Part shown: positions 56,019 through 64,000 of the stretch, piece by piece | How the letters are laid out: every line of letters begins with the position of its first letter | Position numbering within the stretch: position 1 is the stretch's first letter | Assembly: GCF_000013345.1 (NCBI RefSeq) | Contig: NC_007777.1 | Span: 1,240,001 to 1,304,000, forward strand | Length of the DNA: 64,000 nucleotides | Reading direction: 5' to 3' | Source: Frankia casuarinae | GTDB lineage: Bacteria; Actinomycetota; Actinomycetes; Frankiales; Frankiaceae | Program-made: the position numbers and the translations under genes | The notes under the pieces: generated by a model | The model's database searches: none | Told to the model about the DNA's origin: nothing | What the model saw: the letters and a program-made list of their open reading frames with translations, nothing else

Positions 56019-56260
56019 ATGCCCGTTACAACGTCCGCCTCGCCCACGACCGAGGATGAAGAACTGTGCGCCGTGTGGGCCACGGCGCGCCAGCGAGCCT
56101 GGCCGGTCGTCTCGGTGGACGAGCGGGAGAGCCTACAGGAGACCCTGGAGATTCTCGCGGACAGTGATGCGGTGGCGTCGATCCGTCAGATGCGTGAGGA
56201 GATCGCCCGAAAGGTGGGGACGGTCATCAGCCCCAGCCCCAGCCCCAGCCCCAGCGCCGG
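56019..56260 (+). pseudogene. Phd/YefM-like antitoxin remnant
   Basis: The sequence VVSVDERESLQETLEILADS, followed by DAVASIRQMREEIA, is the C-terminal toxin-binding part of Phd/YefM antitoxins. The N-terminal DNA-binding half is missing and replaced by unrelated sequence (MPVTTSASPTTEDEELC). The frame then runs through a Pro-Ser repeat, encoded by CAGCCC units, into the antisense of the oxidoreductase gene. No toxin gene follows. It is most likely a truncated fragment of a toxin-antitoxin module. Confidence 0.55.
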
Positions 56261-56261
56261 C

Positions 56262-57698
56262 TCAGCTTTCGGCGGGGGGGATGTTGGGGTTGAGCCGGAA
56301 GCGGTTCTCCGGGTCATAGGTGCGCTTCACTCGCCGCAGCCGCTCGACGTTGCGCCCCCAGGCCCGTGCCCGGTCGGCGTCGTCGAGATCCGCGTCGCCG
56401 CCGAAGTTGAGGTAAGTGCCCGATGCGGCCCGAAGCCTGACGGCCTCGCCGTAGGCATTGCGCACCCAGCGGATGTTTGCGTCGTCTTCGGCGGGGTCCA
56501 GCCAGTTTCCGTCGATGCTCAGCAGGTACCGAGCGCTGCGGTCACCGAACGCGGTTTCGGTTGTCCCTACACGTGACATGGCCCCTCCCAGGAGAGGCAG
56601 GTGCACCATCGTCGTCGGGTGCGGGCGGTCGTGGCTGATGCGCGCCACGAACGTGGTCGCGTCCTCATCGAGTCTGTCCAGGTAGACGGACTTCCAGTAA
56701 CTCTGGAGCCCACCCTTGGGGAAGAAGGGATCGAGGGAGGATTGCGCTGTCCGGTACGACCGGGCCTGGCTCATATCGGCAAGCGGCGCGCCAAACCCGG
56801 AAAGCGCCCGGCACGCTCGCTGACCCTCGTCCGGGGTGCCGGCATACAGGGCGGCCGTGATGAGCACGTCGCGGTTGTGCACGGCGGGCGGGAGCGTCGG
56901 TGCATCCGGCAGCGACCACAGGAGGGCACGGCTGGTGACCTCGTCAGGGACGGTGGACGTCCAGTCCTGCCAGCGGGAAAGCACCTCGGTAACGGCATCG
57001 ACCGGGTGAACGATCATGCTATTCCAGACCATCGGGCCCAACGGATAGGCCTCGAACTCGAAGGACACCACCACACCGAAGTTGCCGCTCCCGCCACGCA
57101 ACGCCCAGAACAGGTCCTCATGTTCGGTCCCGTCGCACCGTATGATCTTGCCGCTGGCTGTCACGACCTCGGCGGCGCGCAGCGCATCACAGGCCAGACC
57201 GTACTTGCGGTGGAGCCAGCCGATTCCGCCACCGAGTGTCAGACCCGCGACGCCCGTGGTCGACACGACCCCGCCAGGTACCGCGAGCCCGTACAGCTGC
57301 GTCTCACGGTCGACGTCGCCCCAGGTCGCACCACCCGCCACCCGCACACGTCGCTGATCCGGGTCGACCCAGACACCCCGCATCATCGACAGATCGATCA
57401 TCAAACTGTCGTCGGCCGTGCAGGTCCCGGCGATGCTGTGGCCGCCGCCGCGGACAGCGACGAGCAGGTCCCGCTTGTAGGCGAGGCTGACGGCGTCGAC
57501 GACGTCGGCGGTGCCGGTGCATCGGATGATCAGACCGGGTCTGCGGTCGAGCATGGCGTTCTGGACGACCCGGATGTCGTCATACCCCAGGTCGTCCGAC
57601 GTCAGAACCTGCCCGCGGAAGATCGCGCGAATCTCCTCGACCGTCTCGTCCGAGAGCGTCTGCCGTTCGCCATCCAGCGTGAGTATCTGTGCCGACAT
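56262..57698 (-). CDS. FAD-binding oxidoreductase, berberine-bridge (BBE) family
   Basis: A 478-residue flavoprotein of the PCMH/BBE fold. LLVAVRGGGHSIAGTCTADD carries the His that binds FAD covalently. The Rossmann-like VVSTTGVAGLTLGGGIGWLH has no Cys at the position used by bicovalent members. The C-terminal BBE domain ends YLNFGGDADLDD and KRTYDPENRFRLNPNIPP. ATG at 57698 has GGGGAG upstream; the 5' extension of the open frame is not homologous. Such enzymes oxidise sugars or specialised metabolites using O2. The substrate is unknown. It is divergent from the truncated helicase gene and has no pathway neighbours. Confidence 0.92.
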   Translation of the reverse strand: MSAQILTLDGERQTLSDETVEEIRAIFRGQVLTSDDLGYDDIRVVQNAMLDRRPGLIIRCTGTADVVDAVSLAYKRDLLVAVRGGGHSIAGTCTADDSLMIDLSMMRGVWVDPDQRRVRVAGGATWGDVDRETQLYGLAVPGGVVSTTGVAGLTLGGGIGWLHRKYGLACDALRAAEVVTASGKIIRCDGTEHEDLFWALRGGSGNFGVVVSFEFEAYPLGPMVWNSMIVHPVDAVTEVLSRWQDWTSTVPDEVTSRALLWSLPDAPTLPPAVHNRDVLITAALYAGTPDEGQRACRALSGFGAPLADMSQARSYRTAQSSLDPFFPKGGLQSYWKSVYLDRLDEDATTFVARISHDRPHPTTMVHLPLLGGAMSRVGTTETAFGDRSARYLLSIDGNWLDPAEDDANIRWVRNAYGEAVRLRAASGTYLNFGGDADLDDADRARAWGRNVERLRRVKRTYDPENRFRLNPNIPPAES

Positions 57699-58074
57699 CG
57701 AGCGATCTCCCCTCCGCGCCTGCCGATGTCTCCGGTGGGCATCGGTCTGCGTTACTCGCTTCTTACAGGGTGACGCCACGGCTGGATCGTCGCTAGCGTG
57801 TTCGTCCCGCAGGACGGCAGCCAGTTCGGCGAGTGCGGCCAAGATTGCCACTCCGAACCCGGCCCACCGCCATCCCGTCTCTGCGCCGGACAGCGGCGTG
57901 CCTGCGGAATTAGGAAGCTGGCAGGTCCGTCGCTGGCGCCTGGCGTGGCTGCCGGGGGTGCGGGCGCAGCCCGCCCCGGTCCGCCAGCGTGTCGGTGGCC
58001 GGGATCCGGGTCCGCGAATCGGACTGTCGGACCGCTCCAGTAGCGTTGGTCGGCTGTCTATCGGGAGGTCAGTC

Positions 58075-60564
58075 GTGCTGCTGGAAGGACTCAAGCCAGG
58101 GCTGCGCGTCGACGGGCTCATCCCCGCCGAGGTCGTCACGGTCATTGCCGCGCAATGGCACGGTTCCGACGCGCTCGAACTGACCTACAAGACCGCCGCC
58201 GGCGGCCTCGGCCAGCAGGTCGTGTTCCGCAAGGACCAGGACAAGCTCAGCGTCGCCCAGACCGGCAGCCGCGCCTTCGATGCCAACGCCAGCGACTTCA
58301 AACTCGTGGCCGAGGCGCAGCGCATCTCGCTGGCCGGGCTCTTCGACCCGATGCTCGCCGTCGCCACCAGCGACGTGCAGCCCCTCCCGCACCAGATCCG
58401 CGCGGTGTACGGCGAGCTGCTCCCGCGTACCCCGCTGCGCTTCCTGCTCGCCGACGACCCCGGCGCCGGCAAGACGATTATGGCTGGCCTCTACCTCAAG
58501 GAGCTGCTGCTGCGCGACGACGTGAAGCAGTGCCTCATCGTCGCGCCCGGCGGGCTCGTGGAGCAGTGGCAGGACGAGCTCTTCTTCAAGTTCGGCCTCC
58601 GTTTCGATCTGCTGACCAACCAGCTCATGGACTCCCAGGTCAACCTCAACGTCTTCGAGACCAACCCGCTCCTCATCGCACGAATGGATCAGCTCTCCCG
58701 CAACGAGCAGCTCCGGGCCCAGCTCAGGGAGACCGAGTGGGACCTGATCGTCGTCGACGAGGCCCACCGCATGGGCGCCCACTACTTCGGCGGCAAGCTG
58801 GAGAAGACCAAGCGCTTCCAGCTCGGGGAGCTCCTCGGCGAGATCACCCGCCACCTGCTGCTGATGACCGCGACCCCGCACTCGGGCAAGGAGGAGGACT
58901 TCCAGCTCTTCCTCACCCTGCTCGACAGGGACCGGTTCGAGGGCCGGCAGAAGAAGACCACGGACACCAGCGGGATCATGCGCCGCCTGGTCAAGGAGGA
59001 GCTGCTTACCTTCGAGGGCAAGAACCTCTTCCCCGAACGTGTCGCCGAGACCGTTCCCTACGAGCTGACCGCGTTGGAGTACGCCCTCTACGCGGACGTC
59101 ACCCACTACGTCCGCGAGGGGATGAACCGGGCCGACCGGCTCGGCGGCAAGCGCAAGAACACCGTCGGCTTCGCGCTCACCGTTCTCCAGCGGCGACTCG
59201 CCTCCAGCCCGGAGGCGATCTACAAGAGCCTCGTCCGCCGTTCCGAGCGCCTGGAGGGCAAACGGCAGGAGATCCTCAACGGCACCTACCGCGAGTCCGA
59301 GCCGACCGTCGACCTGGGCGAGATCGACGAGGACGGGTACAACGCCGAGGAGATCGAGGAGCTGGAGGAGGACCTGCTCGACGCTGCCACCGCAGCGCAG
59401 ACCGTCGAGGAACTCAACGCCGAGCTGATCGAGCTGGCCGAGCTGGTGAAGACCGCCAAGATCGTCCGCGACGCCGGCACCGACCGCAAGTGGACCGAGC
59501 TGTCGAACATCCTCCAGGACGAGGTGCTGACCGCCGACGCCAACGGCTGGCCGCGCAAGCTCATCATCTTCACCGAGCACCGCGACACCCTCGACTACCT
59601 CCGGGCCAGGATCGGCTCGCTGCTCGGCAAGCCCGACGCGGTCAGGGCGATCCACGGCGGCGTCCGCCGCGGCGAGCGTCGCCAGATCACCGAGGAATTC
59701 ACCAAGAACCGCGACGTCCAGATCCTCCTGGCGACCAACGCGGCTGGGGAGGGCCTCAACCTCCAGGCTGCCCATCTGATGGTCAACTACGACCTGCCGT
59801 GGAATCCCAACCGCATCGAGCAGCGCTTCGGCCGCATCCACCGCATCGGCCAGGACAAGGTCTGCCGACTGTGGAACCTCGTGGCCTCCAACACGCGGGA
59901 GGGTGAAGTCTTCACCCGTTTACTGGCCAAGCTCGACCAGATGCGCCAGGATTACGGCGGCAAGGTCTTCGACGTCCTCGGTGAAGCCTTCACCGAGACC
60001 CCGCTGCGCGCCCTCCTGCTCGACGCCATCCAGTACGGCGAGCGCCCCGACGTGAAGGCGAAGATGCACGAGGTCATCGACGCCAGCGTCGGCGATGGCC
60101 TCAAGGACCTGCTCGACGAGCGGGCGCTCGCCTCAGAGCACCTCGCCGAGGCCGACCTCCAGCGGCTCCGCGCAGCGATGGATGAGGCCCGGGCCAAGAG
60201 GCTCCAGCCGCACTACGTCGAGCTGGCGTTCAAGGCGGCCTTCACCCGTCTCGGTGGCCGGATCGCCAGGCGTGAGCGGGGGCGCTACGAGATCGCGAAC
60301 GTGCCCCAGCACCTCCGCTCGGCCGGCAGGGGACCGATCGCGACGAAGTACGACCGCGCCACCTTCGACCTTGCCCACTGCGATCATGGCTGCAAGGTGG
60401 TTCGTTGGTTGATCGAGTTCCGGCCTGTGCATCGGATGTCTTGCTTCCCGTCGGTAATGCTACGAAACGCGCGCGAATACCCACGCACTGTCGGTACCGT
60501 ACCGGCGCGACACCTAGATCCGAGGAGCGGCAGAGCCAGACGAGGAGGGCCGTCGTGGCGATGA
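58075..60564 (+). CDS. SNF2-type helicase (DrmD/DUF3883-associated kind), 3'-truncated
   Basis: An 829-residue SF2 helicase. The Walker A-like motif is LADDPGAGKTIMAGLYLKEL, motif II is IVVDEAH, motif III LLMTATPHSGKEEDF, and the C-terminal RecA lobe has TNAAGEGLNLQ and RFGRIHRIGQ. The order and spacing match the long helicases found in DISARM (DrmD) and related phage-defence operons. GTG at 58075 follows GGGAGG by 6 bases. Homology breaks off after IATKYDRATFDLAH near residue 765; the expected C-terminal region (about 200-300 more residues, often DUF3883) is replaced by unrelated sequence. The stop overlaps the start of the next gene. Activity is doubtful, and no partner genes remain. Confidence 0.82.
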   Translation: MLLEGLKPGLRVDGLIPAEVVTVIAAQWHGSDALELTYKTAAGGLGQQVVFRKDQDKLSVAQTGSRAFDANASDFKLVAEAQRISLAGLFDPMLAVATSDVQPLPHQIRAVYGELLPRTPLRFLLADDPGAGKTIMAGLYLKELLLRDDVKQCLIVAPGGLVEQWQDELFFKFGLRFDLLTNQLMDSQVNLNVFETNPLLIARMDQLSRNEQLRAQLRETEWDLIVVDEAHRMGAHYFGGKLEKTKRFQLGELLGEITRHLLLMTATPHSGKEEDFQLFLTLLDRDRFEGRQKKTTDTSGIMRRLVKEELLTFEGKNLFPERVAETVPYELTALEYALYADVTHYVREGMNRADRLGGKRKNTVGFALTVLQRRLASSPEAIYKSLVRRSERLEGKRQEILNGTYRESEPTVDLGEIDEDGYNAEEIEELEEDLLDAATAAQTVEELNAELIELAELVKTAKIVRDAGTDRKWTELSNILQDEVLTADANGWPRKLIIFTEHRDTLDYLRARIGSLLGKPDAVRAIHGGVRRGERRQITEEFTKNRDVQILLATNAAGEGLNLQAAHLMVNYDLPWNPNRIEQRFGRIHRIGQDKVCRLWNLVASNTREGEVFTRLLAKLDQMRQDYGGKVFDVLGEAFTETPLRALLLDAIQYGERPDVKAKMHEVIDASVGDGLKDLLDERALASEHLAEADLQRLRAAMDEARAKRLQPHYVELAFKAAFTRLGGRIARRERGRYEIANVPQHLRSAGRGPIATKYDRATFDLAHCDHGCKVVRWLIEFRPVHRMSCFPSVMLRNAREYPRTVGTVPARHLDPRSGRARRGGPSWR

Positions 60565-61055
60565 AGGTCAAGGTGGGCAACTATGCCTATCTGTGGGACG
60601 GTGCTGAGCCCCTCGTGCCGGGGGACCTTGTACTCCTGCCCGAGAACTGGCTCAGTCCCAAGATCCATGGTCCTGGACCCTTCGAAGGCACCGTGACTGC
60701 CGTCGGAAGTGACTATGACGGTCCGATCTCGCGGATCATCGCCAAGATCGGGCACGATCCGGAGTGGAAGCCACCTGCGTCGTACATCCCACCCGCACCG
60801 CGTGTGTCCCTCATCCACGAGGGTCGGTATCGAGTGGCCCTGGCCGAGTACGAACGGCAGCGTGACGAGTGGCGCCAGCGCGCAGGCGGGTCCTCCTCTG
60901 ATCCGGTGACCGTCGAGCGGGCCAGGCTCGTCGCGTGCCCAAAGTGTGGTGCTCCTGAGTCAAGCCCGTGCACAGATGCCACGAAGCCCCGAAAAGCGAA
61001 CCATCAGGAGCGGGTCCGTCGCTTCCGCGAGTGGATGGAGGAGACCCATCCTTGA
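60555..61055 (+). CDS. Small protein with C-terminal zinc-binding motif
   Basis: A 166-residue protein. The N-terminal ~110 residues (MKVKVGNYAYLWDGAEPLVP, GTVTAVGSDYDGPISRIIAK) are not recognised. The C-terminus has LVACPKCGAPESSPC followed by a His and Arg-rich helix (NHQERVRRFREW), a C-x2-C...C...H motif common in small actinobacterial and phage-linked proteins. GTG at 60555 is favoured because GGAGG lies six bases upstream; an ATG two codons later is possible. It overlaps the broken end of the helicase by 10 bp, so the helicase junction is probably recent. Confidence 0.6.
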   Translation: MAMKVKVGNYAYLWDGAEPLVPGDLVLLPENWLSPKIHGPGPFEGTVTAVGSDYDGPISRIIAKIGHDPEWKPPASYIPPAPRVSLIHEGRYRVALAEYERQRDEWRQRAGGSSSDPVTVERARLVACPKCGAPESSPCTDATKPRKANHQERVRRFREWMEETHP

Positions 61056-61086
61056 TTTCCATGGCACGGAGCGCCGTAACTGCCAG

Positions 61087-61317
61087 TCATCGGCCTGATG
61101 AATTTTGCATGATGTGCGAATTCCGAGAATAGCAAGCGGACTCGATGCGGCGGATCCAATTTTTGCCGTCAGCGGCTACTCCTTCGAGAATATGGATCGT
61201 GTGTTGGAGGCCGCCGGCGTCCTGGGTGCGGTTGGCCACCGATGCCGCAGTTTCGTCCTCCGTTAATTCATCGGGTGCGGATTCCGTCGTTTTCATCTGG
61301 ATTTTTTGGCCGTTCAT
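61087..61317 (-). CDS. Hypothetical small ORF in a low-GC patch
   Basis: A 76-codon frame that reads as plausible protein ([52 protein letters not shown]). The DNA here is clearly lower in GC than its surroundings. No good Shine-Dalgarno lies before either candidate ATG (61317 or 61296). I recognise no family. It may be a real foreign gene or the tail of one cut by the adjacent TnpB remnant. Confidence 0.3.
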   Translation of the reverse strand: MNGQKIQMKTTESAPDELTEDETAASVANRTQDAGGLQHTIHILEGVAADGKNWIRRIESACYSRNSHIMQNSSGR

Positions 61318-61337
61318 CAGGGCGAGCTGGAACTTCT

Positions 61338-61639
61338 GTGTCGCGGACCGCTGGTATCCAAGCTCGAAGACCTGTTCCGACTGCGGCTGGCGAAACCCAG
61401 GCCTCACCCTGTCGGACCGTATCTTCGCCTGCCAGTCCTGCGGGCTGGTAGGCGACCGCGACCTGAACGCCGCGGTCAACCTGTCCAACCTCGTCGCCGC
61501 CAGTACGTCGGAGACAGTAAACGCCCGTGGAGCCGACCGTAAGACCCCGTCCGCGGGGCGGGCGGCTGGGAAACGGGAACCCGGTACGGCTCCGGCCGGT
61601 CAGACCGGGAGTGCCTCACCGCAAGGTGAGGCGGCATGA
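61338..61639 (+). pseudogene. TnpB (IS200/IS605-family OrfB) C-terminal remnant
   Basis: From about 61338 the frame encodes [20 protein letters not shown], then [20 protein letters not shown]. This is the C4 zinc ribbon (CSDC/CQSC) plus the last RuvC Asp of TnpB. Nothing of the N-terminal ~300 residues is present, so it cannot be functional. It is followed directly by the IS701-family remnant. Confidence 0.85.
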
Positions 61640-61654
61640 GCGCCGCTATCGGGC

Positions 61655-62933
61655 GCTCTTATGCAACGGCTGCTGACCGACGGCAAGCGCAAGAGCATGG
61701 TCCCGATGGCCGCCCGCCTCGGGGTGGACCCTCAGCAGCTGCAGCAGTTCGTCACCAGCTCGACCTGGGACTACCGCCAGGTCCGGCGGCGGCTGACGGG
61801 CTGGGCGGCCGGGTTCTGCGACCCGGTCGCGCTGGTCGTGGACGACACCGGCTTTCCCAAGGACGGGCCGCCTCCCCCGGGGTGGCCCGGATGTACTCCG
61901 GCACCCTGGGCAAGGTCGGGAACTGTCAGATCGGGGTGTCCGTGCACGCGGTCACCGACTGGGCGTCAGCCGCGGTGGCCTGGCGGCTGTTCCTCCCGAC
62001 CTGCTGGGACGACACCACCCTGACCGACCCGACCGAGGTCGCCGCCGCCCGGGCCCGGCGGGAACGGGCCGCGATCCCCGACAAGGCGCGGCACCGGGAG
62101 AAATGGCGGCTCGCCCTGGACATGATCGACGAACTGGCCGGCTGGGGCATGCCTGTGCGGCCGGTCGTGGCGGACGCCGGCTACGGCGACGCCGCTGCCT
62201 TCCGCCAGGGGCTGACCGACCGGAACATCCCCTACGTGCTGGCGGTGAAGCCGACCGCGACCGCCTACCCGGCCGACGCGGTGCCGGTCACCGCCCCCTA
62301 CCCGGGAAACAGCCGGCGGCCCACACCCGCCTACCCCGACCCGCCCCGCGATCTGAAATCCCTGGTCATGGCCGCCGGCCGCCGCGCCGGCCGGTCTGTG
62401 ACCTGGCGTCACGGCACCCACCGGACCCCGGCCAACCCGACCGCGGGGATGCGGTCCCGCTTCCTCGCGCTCCGGGTCCGCCCCGCGGGCCGGAACATCA
62501 CCCGTAACCCCGACCGGAGCCTGCCCGTCTGCTGGCTGCTCGCCGAATGGCCAGTCGGCCAGCCCGAACCCACCGATTACTGGCTGTCCACCCTGCCCAC
62601 CGGCATCCCCCTGCGCGATCTTGTCCGTCTCGCGAAGATCCGCTGGCGGATCGAACACGACTACCGCGAGTTGAAAGACGGCCTCGGCCTCGACCACTTC
62701 GAGGGCCGAACCTTCGCCGGCTGGCACCGTCACGTCACCCTCGTCAGGGTCGCCCAAGCCCTCTGCACCCAGCTGAGACGAACCCCAAAAGTCCCTGCGC
62801 CGGCCTGACCCTCTACGGAGTCCTCCGCACCCTCCAGGCCCTGCTCGCCGTCTGGACCGGCGCCTGCCCCACCTGCCAACGACCCTTCAACCCCACACCC
62901 AACGTCACACAACACCTATCCGGAGTCACCTAG
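61655..62933 (+). mobile_element. IS701-family transposase, 5'-truncated and twice frameshifted
   Basis: Three frames are needed to read one DDE transposase. The first (61661 on) has KRKSMVPMAARLGVDPQQLQ and ALVVDDTGFPKDG with the first catalytic Asp. A frameshift near 61,870 leads into SPGVARMYSGTLGKVGNCQI, VVADAGYGDAAAF (second Asp) and EHDYRELKDGLGLDHFEGR (catalytic Glu). A second shift near 62,790 leads to CAGLTLYGVLRTLQALLA and the C-terminal end near 62,933. The first ~60 residues are missing, and no terminal inverted repeats were found. It is a dead copy of the element. Confidence 0.88.
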
Positions 62934-63429
62934 CGAAGTCCTACTAGTATCGGCTAACGGACAGCGCGCCTCGCCCCGGGCTGATCCTCCTGGATCTCCG
63001 AGTCTGCCGTGAGGGGAAGGGTGCGCCCGGCGCGACGACGCCGGTGATGCGGCGGCCGAGCGGTGCAACTCGCGCAACACTCGCTGGTGGGCGAGGCATG
63101 GACCTTATGATCAAGCGCGGCTGGGGTCGACCCAACAAGACTCGAACCCACAGTCGCAGGTCGATGTACTGCAGCCATCGGCCTCGCTGGTTGCAGACCG
63201 CCCCATTGGGTAGTCAAGCCGCAGGTTATGGCATATGTCGATCTTCGTTGGCGTCGGTGAGTGCACCCAACCAGCACTAATGCGAACCTAAACCTGCAGG
63301 TCAACGGCCCGACCGTTTCCGTCGAGCCCGTCCACGCGAAGATCCGGCGGTCCGGCTACACGGCGATGCGAACGCCAAGAAGATCGGATAGGAACCGGGC
63401 GTCGCGACCATGGCGCGAGTCCCGGCGGC
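62934..63429. other. Gap between the IS remnant and the toxin-antitoxin module
   Basis: About 500 bp in which no frame gives a recognisable protein. On the minus strand near 63,139-63,150 there is a T-arm-like TGGGTTCGAGTC, but no complete tRNA can be folded around it. Confidence 0.4.
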
Positions 63430-63447
63430 GGTATCAGCGGTGATACC
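63430..63447. promoter_or_regulatory. Probable autoregulatory operator of the antitoxin gene
   Basis: A perfect 7-bp inverted repeat GGTATCA-GCGG-TGATACC lies 14 bp before the antitoxin ATG. RHH antitoxins commonly bind such palindromes to repress their own operon. Confidence 0.6.
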
Positions 63448-63461
63448 GTCGGGTGGTGGCG

Positions 63462-63659
63462 ATGACACTGCGCTTGACGGATGACGAGGCAGAGGCTTTG
63501 CGTCTGCGTTCGGAGTTGGAACAGCGGTCGATGCAGGAGATCGCCCGGGAGGCGATCCGGGAGTACATCGAGGCACACAGCCGGGCGGAACTGCTGGATC
63601 AGGTGCTGGACGAGGAGCTGCCGCGGTACGCCGAGGCGCTCCGCTGGCTCGGCGAATGA
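63462..63659 (+). CDS. Ribbon-helix-helix antitoxin of a Doc module
   Basis: A 65-residue protein. The N-terminal MTLRLTDDEAEALRLRSELE with RSMQEIAREAIREYI is a ribbon-helix-helix DNA-binding pattern, and the C-terminal helix (ELLDQVLDEELPRYAEALRW) should bind the toxin. ATG at 63462 is preferred; GTG at 63453 is possible. Its stop overlaps the toxin ATG (ATGA), the normal antitoxin-first order. An inverted repeat just upstream is a likely autoregulation site. Confidence 0.82.
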   Translation: MTLRLTDDEAEALRLRSELEQRSMQEIAREAIREYIEAHSRAELLDQVLDEELPRYAEALRWLGE

Positions 63660-64000
63660 TCTACCTGACGCTTCGCGAACTGCTGTACATCGCCGAGCGG
63701 GCCATCGGTTCCGATCCGGTGGTCAGGGACCACGGCCTGCTCGAATCCGCTCTCGCGCGCCCGCGGGCGACGGTGTTCGGCCGGGACGCCTATCCCTCTC
63801 TTGACGGCAAGGCCGCCGCGCTCCTGCATTCACTGGCTCGCAACCATGCCCTCGTCGACGGGAACAAGCGGCTCGCCCTTGCCGGTCTGATCGCCTTCTA
63901 CGGTGTCAACGGCCGTCGCCTGACGCTGACCAACGACGAGGCCTACGACCTCGTGATGAGCATCGCGTCCGGTGTCCACGATTCCGTCGAGGACATCACC
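63656..64000 (+). CDS. doc: Doc-type toxin (Fic/DOC family), cut by the window edge
   Basis: The first 115 codons of a Fic/DOC protein. HALVDGNKRLALA (His 64, Asp 68, Asn 70, Lys 71, Arg 72) is the Fic/Doc motif in the Doc-like form. LRDHGLLESAL-type VVRDHGLLESALARP and AYPSLDGKAAALLHSLARNH are family blocks. Doc of phage P1 phosphorylates EF-Tu to stop translation. The catalytic motif is complete; only the last few residues lie outside the window. It is translated with the overlapping RHH antitoxin gene. Confidence 0.9.
   Translation, partial: MIYLTLRELLYIAERAIGSDPVVRDHGLLESALARPRATVFGRDAYPSLDGKAAALLHSLARNHALVDGNKRLALAGLIAFYGVNGRRLTLTNDEAYDLVMSIASGVHDSVEDIT

Noticed and set aside
58075-61055. 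A complete DISARM or BREX system
   Set aside because: Only one truncated helicase is present; drmA, drmB, drmC, methyltransferase, pglZ and brxC-type genes are absent from the window.
63100-63190. Minus-strand T-arm-like TGGGTTCGAGTC suggesting a tRNA
   Set aside because: The five bases on either side do not form a proper T stem, and no D or anticodon arm can be drawn; at most a degraded fragment or chance.

Overview
The window is very GC-rich actinobacterial DNA with third-position GC codon bias, frequent GTG and TTG starts, and ATGA/GTGA stop-start overlaps. Its gene content (actinobacterial [NiFe]-hydrogenase cluster with NHL and TPR partners, Trm112, IdeR-type iron box, Gmd/AftD-like polysaccharide genes) points to Frankia or a close relative. 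This assignment is inferred from gene families and style; no 16S gene is present.

Layout. (1) 0-1.5 kb is decayed DNA: a truncated glycine-rich-domain-type gene, an XRE regulator remnant and a broken lon. (2) 1.7-4.0 kb holds a pirin gene and a convergent nickel/cobalt permease. Its upstream region contains a perfect 43-bp palindrome with a Nur-like core. (3) 4.1-18.6 kb is a cell-surface polysaccharide region: AftD-like arabinofuranosyltransferase, GT4 glycosyltransferase, flippase-like protein, GDP-mannose 4,6-dehydratase, two membrane O-acyltransferases and a GT39-like protein. (4) 18.9-21.8 kb is housekeeping: rpsA with promoter and terminator, Trm112-like protein and glutathione peroxidase. 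(5) 21.8-25.8 kb is a second envelope set: GH26-like lipoprotein, glycosyltransferase and flippase. (6) 26.4-30.4 kb is an unusual trio: Fe(II)/2OG oxygenase, methyltransferase and choline/carnitine-type acyltransferase. (7) 31-33.1 kb has a hemerythrin-like protein and a P19-type iron lipoprotein with a membrane partner, behind a perfect IdeR/DtxR box.

(8) 33.2-45.8 kb is a complete hydrogenase locus. The minus-strand run is hupS, hupL, hupD, a TPR protein, an NHL protein, hypF, hypC, hypD, hypE; hypA and hypB diverge from it. The structural subunits look like the group 1h (group 5) high-affinity type. The nickel permease at 2.8 kb is a plausible supplier of the metal.

(9) 46.5-64 kb looks like a defence island. 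It carries a complete, translationally coupled type II Wadjet operon (jetA-jetB-jetC-jetD), a Phd/YefM-like antitoxin remnant, a 3'-truncated SNF2 helicase of the DrmD/DUF3883 kind, a TnpB remnant, a doubly frameshifted IS701-family transposase, and an RHH antitoxin/Doc toxin pair that runs off the right edge.

A theme of the whole window is in-frame tandem minisatellites with 15- or 18-bp units. They occur inside or beside otherwise conserved genes (aftD-like, an acyltransferase, NHL, hypF, hypA, jetA) and in one non-coding stretch at 30.8 kb.
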